Source of the DNA: Caballeronia fortuita
Lineage (GTDB): Bacteria; Pseudomonadota; Gammaproteobacteria; Burkholderiales; Burkholderiaceae
Assembly: GCF_001544835.2 (NCBI RefSeq)
Contig: NZ_FCNX02000006.1
Location: forward strand, 310,001-374,000
Length of the DNA: 64,000 nt
Reading direction: 5' to 3'
Shown: positions 16,355 to 26,191 of the stretch, piece after piece
How positions within the stretch are numbered: position 1 is the stretch's first letter
How the letters are laid out: the number at the start of each line of letters is the position of its first letter
Notes under the pieces: model-generated
The model's input: the letters and a program-made list of their open reading frames with translations, nothing else
Databases searched by the model: none
Told to the model about the DNA's origin: nothing
Position numbers and translations under genes: made by a program

Positions 16355-17749
16355 TTACGTGCGTCCGAGTTTCGCCACCGCATCCCTCAGCGCCGTTCTC
16401 AGCCCTTCCTCGACCACGGGATGATAGAACGGCATCCGCAGCATCTCATCGACGGTCAGCTTCATCTGCAAGGCCCATGCGAGCAGATGCGCGATATGCT
16501 CCGCATCCGGTCCGATCCATTCGGCGCCCGCGAAACGCCGGCTTACGCGATCGACATACACATGCATCAGTCCGCGATTTCGCATCATCACGCGGCTGCG
16601 GCCCTGATTCTCGAAGCTCACTTCACCGGTCACGAACGAGCCGGACGTCAGATCGGCATGACGCGCGCCGACCATCGCGATGCCCGGTTCGGTGAACGCA
16701 ATCGCAATCGGCGCACGGCGTTCGAGCGCTTCGACATGCGGATAGCGCGCCGCATTCGTGCCCGCCGCGCGGCCTTCGTCGGCGGCTTCGTGCAACAGAG
16801 GCAGCACGCCGTTCGCATCGCCCGCTATGAACACCGGATGCGCGCCCGCCTGCAAGGTCAACGAATCGTAGACAGGCAGGCCGCCGTCATCGAGCGCGAG
16901 CGATGTGTTGTGCAACGCGAGTCCGCCGACATTGGGCTTGCGTCCGGCTGCGACGAGCACGTAATCGAACGTATCTTCGACCAGATCTTTCGCACCCGAG
17001 ATGTAGCGCAGGCGCACTTCATCGCCGTCGCGCAAGGCCGACTGCACTTGCGCGCGCGGCTCGAAACGGAAGGCCTCGCTGAACACATGCGCCGCATAAT
17101 CGCGCACGTCCGGATCGCTCAACGGTCCCACACGGCCGCGCGCACCGAGCACGGACACGCGCACGCCGAGACGCGCGAGCGCCTGGCCGAGTTCCAGCCC
17201 GATGACACCCGCGCCGATCACCGCGACGCGCTTAGGCAGATCGTTCCACGCGAAAACGTCGTCGTTGATGATGGCGCGATCGCCGAGCGCGCGGTACATC
17301 GCTGGCATCACAGGGCTCGATCCCGTCGCGATGACGACGCTCTTCGCCCGCACCTTCGTGTGCTCGCCCACCTGCAGCACGTTGTCGTCGATGAAACGCG
17401 CGTAACCGGTCAGCTTGTCGGCTTCGGGCATCGCATCGACATCGGCGACGACGAAGCTCACGAAACGGTCGCGTTCGCGCTTCACGCGCGCCATCACCTC
17501 GCGCCCGTCGATGCGAACCGCGCCATCGATATGCACGCCGAACGCCGCCGCGTGCGTCGCGTGATACGCGGCATCGGCTGCCGCGATCAAGAGCTTCGAC
17601 GGCATACAGCCGACGCGTGCACACGTCGTGCCGTGCGCGCCGCCTTCGATGAGAAGCGCCGATGCGCCCGCGGCCTTCGCCGCGCGATACGCGGAAAGTC
17701 CCGCGCTGCCCGCGCCGATGATGGCGACATCCGTATGGATCGTGTTCAT
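16355..17749 (-). CDS. Dihydrolipoamide dehydrogenase-like flavin disulfide reductase
   Basis: A 464-residue FAD/NAD(P) oxidoreductase of the class I pyridine-nucleotide disulfide family. The FAD site is AIIGAGSAGLSA (9-20), the redox pair C43-x4-C48 is in TTCARVGCMPSK, a second Rossmann motif is VIGAGVIGLELG, and the dimer-interface His443-Glu448 pair is in FYHPVVEEG. It may be dihydrolipoyl dehydrogenase or a related reductase. No 2-oxoacid dehydrogenase genes are adjacent, so a stand-alone thiol or quinone reductase role is possible. It is the first gene of a minus-strand pair with the Pr6Pr gene. Confidence 0.9.
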   Translation of the reverse strand: MNTIHTDVAIIGAGSAGLSAYRAAKAAGASALLIEGGAHGTTCARVGCMPSKLLIAAADAAYHATHAAAFGVHIDGAVRIDGREVMARVKRERDRFVSFVVADVDAMPEADKLTGYARFIDDNVLQVGEHTKVRAKSVVIATGSSPVMPAMYRALGDRAIINDDVFAWNDLPKRVAVIGAGVIGLELGQALARLGVRVSVLGARGRVGPLSDPDVRDYAAHVFSEAFRFEPRAQVQSALRDGDEVRLRYISGAKDLVEDTFDYVLVAAGRKPNVGGLALHNTSLALDDGGLPVYDSLTLQAGAHPVFIAGDANGVLPLLHEAADEGRAAGTNAARYPHVEALERRAPIAIAFTEPGIAMVGARHADLTSGSFVTGEVSFENQGRSRVMMRNRGLMHVYVDRVSRRFAGAEWIGPDAEHIAHLLAWALQMKLTVDEMLRMPFYHPVVEEGLRTALRDAVAKLGRT

Positions 17750-17877
17750 GATGAAGTCTCCGATGAATGCTGCATGTGTGAATCATCATGAAGCGCGGCT
17801 CGCAAAACGTGAATGCTCGTTCGGATCGCTTTCCTGCGCGATCGTCTCAATCGCAGGCACGCTCAAGTGATGTATTC

Positions 17878-17918
17878 ATCTAGACGTCTCATGCGCGTCA
17901 CTGTCTCGTCATGTTCAC
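17878..17918. promoter_or_regulatory. phnC upstream region: partial PhnF-like motif and weak Pho-box-like repeat
   Basis: ATCTAGACGTCTCAT at 17878-17892 shares the core TCTAGACG-CT with the palindrome before phnG and matches half of the HutC-type GT-N-TA-N-AC pattern. CTGTCTCGTCATGTTCAC at 17901-17918 resembles a Pho box in its first half but only partly in the second. TAGAAT at 17923-17928 is a -10-like hexamer. The assignment is tentative. Confidence 0.4.
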
Positions 17919-17976
17919 TTCCTAGAATCTCCCGAACGTTACAGCGCGCCTTCCGCGCGCGCTCATCGAGGAAGCT

Positions 17977-18813
17977 ATGGACGCAATTCGCATCGAGCGG
18001 CTCACCAAGACGTTCAGGAACGGCCGCAAGGCGCTCGACTCCGTCGATTTGCGCGTGGAAGAGGGCGAAATGGTCGCGCTCATCGGCGCATCGGGATCGG
18101 GGAAGTCGACCTTGCTGCGTCATATCGCGGGCTTTACGGCATCCGACCCCGCACCGTCGCACGTCACCTTGCTCGGCAGGCCGATTCAGCAGAACGGCAG
18201 GATCGTGCGCGAAGTGCGTTCGATTCGCCGCGACGTCGCATTCGTGTTTCAGCAGTTCAATCTCGTCGGGCGCCTTTCCGTGCATACCAACGTGCTGATC
18301 GGCGCGTTGTCGCGGGTGTCGTTGTGGCGCAGGCTCGCGGGGCGCTTTCCGCGCGGCGAGCGCGCACTCGCGATGGACTCGCTCACCGCGATGGGCATCG
18401 GCGAACACGCGTTCGAACGTGCGAGCAATCTGTCGGGCGGTCAGCAGCAACGCGCGGCACTGGCGCGCGCGCTCGTGCAGCGTGCGCGCATCGTGCTCGC
18501 CGATGAACCGATCGCATCGCTCGATCCCGAATCGGCTCGCCGCGTGATGGAGCTGATGCAGACGCTCAATCGCGAACGCAAGCTCACGGTCGTCGTGTCG
18601 CTGCATCAGATCGACGTCGCGATGAAGTATTGCCCGCGCACGGTCGCCCTGCGCGATGGCCGCGTCGTCTTCGATGGCGCGAGCGAGCGTCTCACGCCGG
18701 ACGTGCTGCACAAGTTATACGGATCGTCCGCGAGCGAACTGCTCACGCATCACGTTGCGCAGGCATACGCCGCGGACCCTCATCTCAACGTCAACTCCTG
18801 GATCGCATCATGA
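17977..18813 (+). CDS. phnC: Phosphonate ABC transporter ATP-binding protein PhnC
   Basis: A 278-residue ABC ATPase. Walker A is [10 protein letters not shown] (about 39-48), the signature is LSGGQQQR, and Walker B is [13 protein letters not shown], followed by the His switch in [10 protein letters not shown]. The length and the [19 protein letters not shown] region fit PhnC, which powers phosphonate uptake with PhnD and PhnE. It is the first gene of phnCDE; its stop overlaps the phnD start (ATGA). A partial PhnF-like motif lies 85-100 bases upstream. Confidence 0.94.
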   Translation: MDAIRIERLTKTFRNGRKALDSVDLRVEEGEMVALIGASGSGKSTLLRHIAGFTASDPAPSHVTLLGRPIQQNGRIVREVRSIRRDVAFVFQQFNLVGRLSVHTNVLIGALSRVSLWRRLAGRFPRGERALAMDSLTAMGIGEHAFERASNLSGGQQQRAALARALVQRARIVLADEPIASLDPESARRVMELMQTLNRERKLTVVVSLHQIDVAMKYCPRTVALRDGRVVFDGASERLTPDVLHKLYGSSASELLTHHVAQAYAADPHLNVNSWIAS

Positions 18814-19772
18814 AAACATTTCTGGCCGGCGCCGCGCTCGCGTGCTGTCTTCTGACGCAGTCCGCTCTTGCCGAGACGATCAACTTCGGCATCATCTCGA
18901 CCGATTCGTCGGCGGCGCTCAAGCAACGCTGGCAGCCGCTCATCGACGATCTGAACAAGCAGACGGGTCTCGACGTGAAGGCTTACTTCGCGACGGACTA
19001 CGCGGGCATCATCGAAGCAATGCGTTTCAACAAGGTGCAGATGGGCTTCTTCGGCAACGCATCCGCGATCGAAGCAGTCGATCGTTCGAACGGCGAAGTC
19101 TTCGCGAAGGTGAAGTACAAGAACGGCGAAGCGGGCTATTACTCGCTGCTCATCACGAACGCGAACAGCAAGTGGAAGTCGCTCGATCAGGTGCTGAAGA
19201 ACACCAAGGAGATCAACCTCGGCTTCGGCGATCCGAACTCGACCTCGGGCACGCTCGTGCCTTCGTACTATCTCTTCGCGAAGAACGGCATCAACGCGCG
19301 GTGGGCGTTCAAGAGCGTGCTGCCGTCGAGCCATGAAGCGAACATGCTCGCCGTCCTCAATGACAAGGTCGATGTCGCGACCAACAACACCGACATGCTC
19401 GACACCATCAAGACGCAGCATCCGGAGCTGTATCCGAAGGTGCGCGTGCTGTGGACGTCGCCGCTGATTCCGTCGGACCCGCTCGTGTGGCGTCGCGATC
19501 TGCCACAAGCCACGAAGGAAAAACTGCGTACTTTCTTCGATCACTACGCGGAAAAAGACCCGCGCGAACAAGCCGTGATGACCGCGATCTCGGGCTATTC
19601 CGGCTTCGCGGATTCGTCGAACGCGCAACTCGTGCCGATTCGTCAGATGGCGCTCTTCCAGAAGAAGCAACAAGTGCAGAACGACGCGCATCTCGACGAC
19701 GCCGACAAGAAGGCTCAGATCGCCGCGCTCGATCAGAAGATCGCCGCGCTCGACACGACGGCGGCGAAGTAA
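18810..19772 (+). CDS. phnD: Phosphonate-binding periplasmic protein PhnD
   Basis: A 320-residue periplasmic binding protein. The signal peptide ends at ALA-ETI (about residue 20). Family marks are [23 protein letters not shown]-like [12 protein letters not shown] and the ligand-contact run [18 protein letters not shown], with the Ser/Thr/Ser cluster that binds the phosphonate oxygens. The C-terminal tail is a Lys/Ala/Asp-rich helix. The ATG at 18810 overlaps the phnC stop; phnE follows with no gap. Confidence 0.94.
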   Translation: MKTFLAGAALACCLLTQSALAETINFGIISTDSSAALKQRWQPLIDDLNKQTGLDVKAYFATDYAGIIEAMRFNKVQMGFFGNASAIEAVDRSNGEVFAKVKYKNGEAGYYSLLITNANSKWKSLDQVLKNTKEINLGFGDPNSTSGTLVPSYYLFAKNGINARWAFKSVLPSSHEANMLAVLNDKVDVATNNTDMLDTIKTQHPELYPKVRVLWTSPLIPSDPLVWRRDLPQATKEKLRTFFDHYAEKDPREQAVMTAISGYSGFADSSNAQLVPIRQMALFQKKQQVQNDAHLDDADKKAQIAALDQKIAALDTTAAK

Positions 19773-20591
19773 ATGAAACCGTTCGACGTGACCACGTTCG
19801 AAGCCGGCATCGTGCGGCCCGTGCAGACGATCGCGCCGAAGCGAAGCTGGACTTCGATGCTCGGCTGGATCGTCGTGATCGCTGTGCTGGGTCTGTCATG
19901 GCAAAGCGCGGACATGCGCCCGCTCGATCTGCTCGGCGCATCGGGCAACATGAGCCAGTTCGCGCGCGACTTCTTTCCGCCCGACTTCACCGAGTGGCGC
20001 ACTTACGCACATGAAATGATCGTGACGCTGGCGGTCGCCGTGTGGGGCACGGCGCTCGCGCTGATCTGCGCGGTGCCGTGCGGGTTGCTGTCGGCGCAGA
20101 ACATCGCGCCGGTGTGGATTTCGCAGCCCGTGCGGCGTTTGATGGATGCGTGCCGCGCGATCAACGAGATGGTCTTCGCAATGTTGTTCATCGTCGCGGT
20201 CGGGCTCGGGCCGTTCGCGGGCGTGCTCGCGTTGTGGGTCCACACGACGGGCGTGCTCGCGAAGCTCTTCGCCGAAGCGGTGGAAGCCGTCGATGCGCGA
20301 CCCGCCGAAGGCGTGCGCGCGACCGGCGCGAGCAGTCTCGATGAAATCGTCTATGGCGTGTTGCCGCAAGTGCTGCCGCTGTGGATCTCGTTCGCGTTGT
20401 ATCGCTTCGAGTCGAACGTGCGCTCCGCGATGGTCGTCGGCATGGTCGGCGCGGGCGGGATCGGCGTCGTGCTGTACGAAGCGATCCGCTCGTTCAACTA
20501 TGCGCAGACGTCGGCGGTGATGTTGATCGTGATCGTCATCGTGTCGCTGATCGATCTCGCTTCGGGCTGGGTGCGCGAGCGCGTCATCTGA
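19773..20591 (+). CDS. phnE: Phosphonate ABC transporter permease PhnE
   Basis: A 272-residue inner-membrane permease with about six transmembrane helices. The ABC permease cytoplasmic loop is [21 protein letters not shown], read in two parts as [14 protein letters not shown] and VRATGAS, and the C-terminal region [19 protein letters not shown] is typical of PhnE. The ATG follows the phnD TAA immediately. Its stop is eight bases from the end of the convergent RpiR gene, leaving no room for a terminator between them. Confidence 0.93.
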   Translation: MKPFDVTTFEAGIVRPVQTIAPKRSWTSMLGWIVVIAVLGLSWQSADMRPLDLLGASGNMSQFARDFFPPDFTEWRTYAHEMIVTLAVAVWGTALALICAVPCGLLSAQNIAPVWISQPVRRLMDACRAINEMVFAMLFIVAVGLGPFAGVLALWVHTTGVLAKLFAEAVEAVDARPAEGVRATGASSLDEIVYGVLPQVLPLWISFALYRFESNVRSAMVVGMVGAGGIGVVLYEAIRSFNYAQTSAVMLIVIVIVSLIDLASGWVRERVI

Positions 20592-20599
20592 CGCGATCG

Positions 20600-21565
20600 C
20601 TATGAAGTTTCGATGCCGAGCGCCGTAATCAGGCGCTCGCGCCGTTCCAGCGCCTGCAGCGAGCGCTTGCCGAGTTGCGCAGCGACGAGATTGAGCAAGC
20701 CCTCGCAGAACACGAGATATGCGCCCATGCTGTTGCTGAAGAAGCTGCTCTCGTGCGGAATGAGAAACGCATGCCGCGCGGGCGCGACGAGCGGCGACGC
20801 GAGCGTATCCGTGATCGCGATGACTTCGATGCCCGCGTCCTTCGCGGCCACCGCTGCATCGACGACGCTGCGCGTATAAGGCGCGACGCTCGTGACGAGC
20901 ACGACATCGCCGGGCTGCAACTGCGCGAGTCCTTCCGCGACGCCGAGACCTTGCGCATCGAGCAGCGCGACGTCGGTGCGGATCATGCCGAGCCCGTAGC
21001 AGACGAAACTCGCGAGCGCGCTGAACTGGCGCAGTCCATGCACGCGCACGCGTTTCGCATTGGCGAGCAGGCGCGCCGCGCCGCGCAAACCGGCGGGCGA
21101 CAACTGCGCGATGAAGCCTTCCACATTGCCGATCGATTCGCGCGCGAGCTTAACGACCATGTCGACTTCGGGCGTGGCATCTTGCGCATGCGTCTTGCTG
21201 CTCGCGACGATGCGCTCCGCCTGCTGGCTATAGAAATGCCGATGCCGTTGGGCGAGGCTGTCGCGGAACACGCTCTGAAAATCGGCGAATCCCGCATAGC
21301 CGAGCCGGGTCGACAGACGCGTGAGCGTCGACGCGTTCACATCGAGCGATGCGGCGAGATCCGTGCTCGTGCGTACCGCGACTTCCTCGGGGCGTTCGAG
21401 CAGCTTCGCGAGCACGGTATGCGCCTTGCCGCCGAGCGACACGTCGGCCTCGTCGCGACCGATGCGTATCACGAGCTCGCGCAAGCCGTCGACGCTGCGC
21501 GGCGGCATCTGCGTGCCCGTGTCAGTCGCGCTTGCGCGGCGTGCCTTCTGTTTGCCTGTGTCCAT
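20600..21565 (-). CDS. MurR/RpiR-family transcriptional regulator
   Basis: A 321-residue regulator. It has an N-terminal RpiR helix-turn-helix (ASLDVNASTLTRLSTRLGYAG, about residues 70-90, given here by its ends ASLDV and LGYAG) and a C-terminal SIS sugar-isomerase-type sensing domain (VLVTSVAPYTRSVVDAA). Members usually sense phosphorylated sugars or related small molecules. It is the last gene of the minus-strand glnHPQ-C45 unit and overlaps the peptidase gene by 44 bases; an internal ATG at 21508 would remove the overlap but lacks a ribosome-binding site. It probably binds the twin palindromes upstream of glnH (inference). Confidence 0.9.
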   Translation of the reverse strand: MDTGKQKARRASATDTGTQMPPRSVDGLRELVIRIGRDEADVSLGGKAHTVLAKLLERPEEVAVRTSTDLAASLDVNASTLTRLSTRLGYAGFADFQSVFRDSLAQRHRHFYSQQAERIVASSKTHAQDATPEVDMVVKLARESIGNVEGFIAQLSPAGLRGAARLLANAKRVRVHGLRQFSALASFVCYGLGMIRTDVALLDAQGLGVAEGLAQLQPGDVVLVTSVAPYTRSVVDAAVAAKDAGIEVIAITDTLASPLVAPARHAFLIPHESSFFSNSMGAYLVFCEGLLNLVAAQLGKRSLQALERRERLITALGIETS

Positions 21566-22574
21566 TGATCATCCGGTACCGGGCGGGCTGCCCGGGATGT
21601 TCGTGAACCTGCCATTCTATGTGAGACGCGCGAATGGCAATATCGGCGGTGGCGAGGGTGTTCTCCTCGTCGGGATCGTCGGGATGCGTGCGATGAATCG
21701 GCAGCGCGGCGTCTTCGCGGTCGCCGAGAATTGCAAGCGGATCGATCGTTTCGTTCGATGCGACGAGCGCATCGCCGCGTATCTGCCGATGCCGCGACGA
21801 GTCGGTCACGATCTGCGCGAAGCCGTGCATCGCGGGATGGATCGCATGGTTCGCATGCAGCGATGGCGCGCTCACTTCGACAACGGAACAATCGTGCGCG
21901 CTGAACTCGACGCTCACCAACGCGCTGCTCTTGCAGGACCCGAGCGTCAGATGAAAGCCGCCCGCGCGCGGATTGTTCCTCACGATGGACACGGCGGCGT
22001 CGATATCGGCGGCGTCGAGCAGCGCGCGCGTGATGACCATGCGCGGCACGCCGGCGACCACTTCACGCTGACGCAGATTGTTCACGGTGATCGCGAGGCC
22101 GTTGTCCGTCACGGCGAACGTGTGGCCCGGCAACGAGCCGGGATAGACGAAGGCCGCGAAGCCGGGGCCGCCATCGATCTTGCATTGCGCGATCGCGCAG
22201 TCGCCCGCGAAAGCCGGAAAGCCGTCCTCGTTGTGCGCGATACGCCGCACATCCGTGCCGGGAAGCTGTACGGTCGTGCATCCATCCGGCGACATCGCCC
22301 AGACATCGCCGCGGCAGTTCCACAGGAAGACGTCCTCGAAGTGCAGGTGCAAGCCCGCGGCGAGACCATTGAGTTCGTCCCACACGCGCGGGAAGCGCTC
22401 GCGCACGAGCGCGGCCATCGCGCGGGATGTCTCGCTGCCGCGCCATTGCGTGACTGTCTGCCATGCGTGCGTATTCAGCAGGTGCGCGTGAACGGCATCG
22501 GCGCCGAAGCGGCCGAGCGCTTCGCCCGCTTCGCGCGGCGAGCCAGAAATTTCGATAAAGCCGAGTGCTGCCAT
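21522..22574 (-). CDS. C45-family acyltransferase/peptidase (Ntn hydrolase)
   Basis: A 350-residue protein of the C45 acyl-CoA:6-aminopenicillanate acyltransferase superfamily. The self-cleaving nucleophile is C99 in SPDGCTTV, preceded by the WNCRGD segment; other marks are AHNEDGFP and the TDNGLAITVNNL strand. Fungal members swap acyl groups on beta-lactams; bacterial members have been little studied and may hydrolyse or transfer N-acyl groups. No signal peptide is visible, so it should be cytosolic. It sits 23 bases downstream of glnQ, which suggests that the imported glutamine-like compound is N-acylated and is processed inside the cell. Confidence 0.88.
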   Translation of the reverse strand: MAALGFIEISGSPREAGEALGRFGADAVHAHLLNTHAWQTVTQWRGSETSRAMAALVRERFPRVWDELNGLAAGLHLHFEDVFLWNCRGDVWAMSPDGCTTVQLPGTDVRRIAHNEDGFPAFAGDCAIAQCKIDGGPGFAAFVYPGSLPGHTFAVTDNGLAITVNNLRQREVVAGVPRMVITRALLDAADIDAAVSIVRNNPRAGGFHLTLGSCKSSALVSVEFSAHDCSVVEVSAPSLHANHAIHPAMHGFAQIVTDSSRHRQIRGDALVASNETIDPLAILGDREDAALPIHRTHPDDPDEENTLATADIAIRASHIEWQVHEHPGQPARYRMINGHRQTEGTPRKRD

Positions 22575-22597
22575 GTATTCGAGTGATTCGATGAAAG

Positions 22598-23347
22598 TTA
22601 TTCGACGTGCTGCAGAAAATCGCGCAAGCGCTGGTTAGGCGGATTATCGAGCAATTCGGCCGGCGGCCCATCGACCGTGATATGACCATGCTCCATGAAG
22701 ATGAGCCGCGTGCCGACCTTGCGCGCGAACGCCATCTCGTGTGTGACGACGACCATCGTCATGCCTTCTTCCGCGAGCGACTGCATCACGCGCAGCACTT
22801 CCTGACGCAACTCGGGATCGAGCGCGGACGTGGGTTCGTCGAAGAGCATCAGTTTGGGCTTCACCGCGAGCGCGCGTGCAATCGCGACGCGCTGCTGCTG
22901 TCCGCCCGACAATTCGCTCGCGTAATGCCCGACACGCGCGCCGAGCCCGACCTTGGTGAGCAGATCGCGCGCGAGTGCTTCGGCATCGGGCTTGTTCATG
23001 CCGCGCACCTGACGCGGCCCGAACGCGACGTTCTCGAGCGCCGTCATCTGCGGAAACAGGTTGAACTGCTGAAACACCATGCCCGCTTCCTGACGAATCT
23101 CGCGCACCTTGCGCGCGCCGCCGAGCACGCTGATGCCATCGACGACGAGATCGCCGCCATCGATCTGCTCCAGTGCGTTGATGCAGCGCAGGAGCGTCGA
23201 CTTGCCCGAACCCGACGGCCCGATCAGCACGACGACTTCGCCCGCGTTGATTTTCAGATCGACTTCGTCGAGCACGACCGTCTTGCCGAAGCGCTTGGTC
23301 ACGCCCTTGAACTGCACCATGTGACCGTTGTGATTCGTTGTGTTCAT
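22598..23347 (-). CDS. glnQ: Polar amino-acid ABC transporter ATPase, GlnQ type
   Basis: A 249-residue ABC ATPase. Walker A is [13 protein letters not shown], the signature ELSGGQQQR, Walker [16 protein letters not shown] and the switch His in [14 protein letters not shown]. These are typical of GlnQ/HisP-type amino-acid importers. The frame extends upstream into the permease gene, but the ATG at 23347 overlaps the permease stop (ATGA) and begins the conserved sequence [12 protein letters not shown] after a short His-containing lead. It pairs with glnP and glnH upstream. Confidence 0.92.
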   Translation of the reverse strand: MNTTNHNGHMVQFKGVTKRFGKTVVLDEVDLKINAGEVVVLIGPSGSGKSTLLRCINALEQIDGGDLVVDGISVLGGARKVREIRQEAGMVFQQFNLFPQMTALENVAFGPRQVRGMNKPDAEALARDLLTKVGLGARVGHYASELSGGQQQRVAIARALAVKPKLMLFDEPTSALDPELRQEVLRVMQSLAEEGMTMVVVTHEMAFARKVGTRLIFMEHGHITVDGPPAELLDNPPNQRLRDFLQHVE

Positions 23348-24003
23348 AGGATACGCATCCGCTTTTCCATCGTGCGCAGGCCGAACGTCAGCGCGCCGAT
23401 CATGCACAGATAAATGATGGCCACGGCGGTCCAGATTTCCACCGCGCGAAAATTCGACGCCATGATTTCCTGGCCTTGCCGCGTGAGTTCGCCGACGCCG
23501 ATCACGATGAAGAGCGACGTGTCCTTCAGGCTCACGATGAACTGGTTGCCGAGCGCGGGCGTCATGCGCCGCAGCGCGACCGGGCCGACCACAAATGCGA
23601 GCACGCGCCATCCCGGCATGCCGAGCGCGAGGCCTGCTTCACTCAGGCCACGAGGCACGGAAAGGAACGCGCCGCGCACGATCTCCGCGATGTACGCGCC
23701 CGAGTTGATGATGATCGACACGATCGCCGCCGTCATCGCATCGACGCGCACGTGCAGCAGCAAGGGCAGCGCGAAGTAGATGAACATCACCTGCACGACG
23801 ATCGGCGTGCCGCGCACGAATTCGATGTACGTGAACGCGATCTTCTGACAGAGCGTGTTGCCGTAAGCGCGCATCAACCCGAACAGCAAGCCGACGAGCA
23901 TGCCGCCCGCCAGCCCCGCAATGGTGATCAGCACCGTGAGACGCGCGCCGTGCATGAGCGCGGGCACGGCGTCGACGATGACCGACAGATCGAACTGCAT
24001 CAT
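23344..24003 (-). CDS. glnP: Polar amino-acid ABC transporter permease, GlnP type
   Basis: A 219-residue inner-membrane permease with about five transmembrane helices. The HisM/GlnP family marks are [13 protein letters not shown], the cytoplasmic EAA loop [21 protein letters not shown], given by its start [15 protein letters not shown], and [15 protein letters not shown]. Two consecutive ATG codons at 24003 and 24000 follow GGAGATCA; either could start the protein. The longer open frame to 24084 overlaps glnH and lacks family sequence. The stop overlaps glnQ by four bases. Confidence 0.9.
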   Translation of the reverse strand: MMQFDLSVIVDAVPALMHGARLTVLITIAGLAGGMLVGLLFGLMRAYGNTLCQKIAFTYIEFVRGTPIVVQVMFIYFALPLLLHVRVDAMTAAIVSIIINSGAYIAEIVRGAFLSVPRGLSEAGLALGMPGWRVLAFVVGPVALRRMTPALGNQFIVSLKDTSLFIVIGVGELTRQGQEIMASNFRAVEIWTAVAIIYLCMIGALTFGLRTMEKRMRIL

Positions 24004-24025
24004 TGATCTCCAGAGCGCGCGCGTG

Positions 24026-24772
24026 TCAGGACTTCGCCGGCTCGACGCCGAACCATTTTTTGTAGATCGCCGCATAGCGGCCATCGGCCTTGATCTTCGC
24101 GAGCTCGGCGTTCACTTTCGCGACGAGCGGGCTGCCCTTCGGGAACGCGATGCCGTATTGCTGCGCCATCATCTGCGGGCCGACCGCCTTCACGCGCGAC
24201 TTGCCCGCCGTGTGGATGTAGTAGAGGACGTTCGGCGTGTCGTGCATCGCGGCATCGACACGGCCGGTCGCGAGTTCGAGATACGCATTGTCGATGTTCG
24301 GGAACGCGCGCAGGTCCGTGTTCTTGAAGTTGGCCTTCGCATAGTCGAACGAGGACGTGCCCGTCTTGACCGCGAGCGACTTGCCCTTGAGGTCGTCCGG
24401 TCCCTTGATCGCGCTGTCCGTGGGCACCATCAGCGTGAAGCCGCTGTCGTAGTAGCCGTCGGAGAAATCGATGACCTTCTTGCGCTCGTCCTTGATCGTG
24501 ATGCCGGCCAGCGCGACATCGACGTTATGTGTTTGCAGCGCGGGCAAAATGCCGCTGAAGTCCATCGGCTGAAGTTTGTAGTCGAGCTTCAGGTCCTTCG
24601 CGATCTCCTTCCACAAGTCGATGTCGAAGCCCACGTACTCGTTGCCCTGCTTGAATTCGAAAGGCACGAACGCGGTATCGCACGCGACGAGCAGCGTGTC
24701 GGCGCGCGCCGCGCCACTGACGAACGAAAGCGCGGCGACGGCAGCCACGGCGAATTTTGCGGCGAGTTTCAT
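24026..24772 (-). CDS. glnH: Glutamine-type periplasmic binding protein GlnH
   Basis: A 248-residue exported solute-binding protein, signal peptide ending ARA-DTL near residue 24. It is strikingly close to enterobacterial GlnH along its length: [39 protein letters not shown] and [19 protein letters not shown] are nearly the same as I recall for that protein. The binding-site Asp/Arg residues in this run are kept. It is the first gene of the gln cassette. The linked C45 hydrolase suggests a modified glutamine may be the true ligand. Twin palindromes lie just upstream of the start. Confidence 0.9.
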   Translation of the reverse strand: MKLAAKFAVAAVAALSFVSGAARADTLLVACDTAFVPFEFKQGNEYVGFDIDLWKEIAKDLKLDYKLQPMDFSGILPALQTHNVDVALAGITIKDERKKVIDFSDGYYDSGFTLMVPTDSAIKGPDDLKGKSLAVKTGTSSFDYAKANFKNTDLRAFPNIDNAYLELATGRVDAAMHDTPNVLYYIHTAGKSRVKAVGPQMMAQQYGIAFPKGSPLVAKVNAELAKIKADGRYAAIYKKWFGVEPAKS

Positions 24773-24796
24773 GTTCGACCCCTTGTCGAAGTTGGT

Positions 24797-24839
24797 GCAA
24801 ATTAATTTGCGTTTGAGTATCAGATGCAAATCGGTTTGC
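24797..24839. promoter_or_regulatory. Twin 14-bp palindromes upstream of glnH (probable operators)
   Basis: GCAAATTAATTTGC at 24797-24810 is a perfect palindrome, and GCAAATCGGTTTGC at 24826-24839 has the same GCAAA-N4-TTTGC arms. Their centres are 29 bp apart. They lie 25-70 bases before the glnH start. The regulator encoded at the other end of the unit (RpiR family) is the obvious candidate to bind them. Confidence 0.72.
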
Positions 24840-24941
24840 GAAGTGTCGGCGAACGAAAATATGCTTGCAACTAGGGGTTTACGCGTAGACTGGAAAAGAA
24901 GGCGAGTCCGCGCCCCGGATCGGGCGCGGCGCAGGGAGGAT

Positions 24942-25502
24942 TCAGGCGCGCTGCGTGAGCGTGAGTACGTCGAGGAACTGCGTGCCGGCATCGGCGAGCA
25001 TGCCGGAGTTGTCGATGTTCACGACATGCGCGTGCGATGGCAGTTCGAACGCCGGCCGGCGCGCGAGGCGTGCTTCGATCTGCCGCGCGTCTTCGCGTCC
25101 ACGACGCGCGAGGCGCGCGGCGAGCACCGAGGGCGTCGCACCGATATGCACGAAGCGCGCATCGGGATAACGTGCGAGTGCGAGTTCCGCGTGCTGCCGC
25201 GACCCGTTCACGACGACGGGCCTGCCGCGCGCGAGCCACGCATCCAGTTCGATGCCGATGCCATAGCGCAGCCCCAGACTGTCCCAATGCATCGCGAAGA
25301 GGCCGAATGACAGGCGCGATGCGAATTCGTCATGCGAAAGCGCGATATGGTTCTCGCCATCGGCGACCGCGCGCGTGATGTAGCGATGCGCGAACAGTAC
25401 CTGCGCGCCGACGCGTTCGCGCGCGAAGCCGAGCAGCGAGTCCTTGCCCGCGCCCGATGGTCCCATTACGTAGATGAGTTTCGTGCTATCGACTTCGGTC
25501 AT
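24942..25502 (-). CDS. phnN: Ribose 1,5-bisphosphate phosphokinase PhnN
   Basis: A 186-residue kinase of the guanylate-kinase-like PhnN family. It phosphorylates ribose 1,5-bisphosphate to PRPP, recycling the ribosyl product of C-P lyase. The P-loop is [12 protein letters not shown] (about 13-24), and [20 protein letters not shown], with VVVNGSRQH later, is family-specific. The ATG overlaps the stop of the DUF1045 gene (ATGA at 25502-25499). It is the last gene of the minus-strand phnF-DUF1045-phnN unit. Confidence 0.92.
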   Translation of the reverse strand: MTEVDSTKLIYVMGPSGAGKDSLLGFARERVGAQVLFAHRYITRAVADGENHIALSHDEFASRLSFGLFAMHWDSLGLRYGIGIELDAWLARGRPVVVNGSRQHAELALARYPDARFVHIGATPSVLAARLARRGREDARQIEARLARRPAFELPSHAHVVNIDNSGMLADAGTQFLDVLTLTQRA

Positions 25503-26191
25503 GCCACATCCTGTGCGTTGTTGAACGGCAGGCGCTGCCACAGCGTGAACGGCGCGCCCGGCTCCGGTTCGATGAACAGCGCCGCGCCGTGCACGGGCAA
25601 CGGGCCGAGCGCATCGATGCGTGCATTCCAGTCCGACACGATCGACGCACGCGCGTTCGCATCGTCGAGTGAATCGGAAAGCGTCATGTGAAAGCGATAT
25701 TCGTCGAGGACATACGGATAGCCCCATGCGCGCAGCAATTCGATCTGCCGCGCGCTCATGCCATCCACGATGCGCCGCTCGATGCTCTCCCGCGATGGCA
25801 TCGTACGCAGCGCGCAGAGCGCGTTCAGTGCGCCTGCGGCCAGTTCGCGAAGGGCGGCGTCGTCGCTCGATGCGGCCGGGCGCAGCGCGACGAAACGGCC
25901 GAGCACGTCGGCTTTGACCGGCATGTCGAAGCGCGAGACCGAACCGGCCCATGCACGCGCGCACGCGAGCACGTCCGAGAGTTCGACGCCGGGCGCCATG
26001 TGAAACGGCGCGACGAGCGTCGCGTGCCAGCCATAACGACGCGGCGCGTGCGTCACGGCATGCGCGGGCGTCGCGCTTTCGCGTCCGTTCTCGGGATCGC
26101 GCCCGAGCCAGCCGCAACCTTCGCGCCACCATGCGGACGCGGCGGGCGGCGCGTAGTAGAGCGCCACGCGCGGATGAACGGCGGCGCTCAT
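25499..26191 (-). CDS. DUF1045 protein of the phosphonate cluster (2H phosphoesterase-like)
   Basis: A 230-residue cytosolic protein of DUF1045, a family found with C-P lyase genes. Two His-containing motifs, RYGWHATLVAPF and EYRFHMTLSDSL, match the paired H-x-T/S motifs of 2H phosphoesterases, so a cyclic or ribosyl phosphate step in phosphonate breakdown is likely. It is coupled by ATGA overlaps to phnF upstream and phnN downstream. The exact substrate cannot be told from sequence. Confidence 0.87.
   Translation of the reverse strand: MSAAVHPRVALYYAPPAASAWWREGCGWLGRDPENGRESATPAHAVTHAPRRYGWHATLVAPFHMAPGVELSDVLACARAWAGSVSRFDMPVKADVLGRFVALRPAASSDDAALRELAAGALNALCALRTMPSRESIERRIVDGMSARQIELLRAWGYPYVLDEYRFHMTLSDSLDDANARASIVSDWNARIDALGPLPVHGAALFIEPEPGAPFTLWQRLPFNNAQDVA

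Noticed and set aside
17901-17918. Pho box before phnC
   Set aside because: Only the first half fits the consensus, and the distance to the -10-like hexamer is too short; kept only as a note in the promoter entry.
24942-26132. A 396-residue frame that would fuse extra sequence to PhnN
   Set aside because: The added part is the shadow of the DUF1045 gene; PhnN starts at 25502 with an ATGA overlap.
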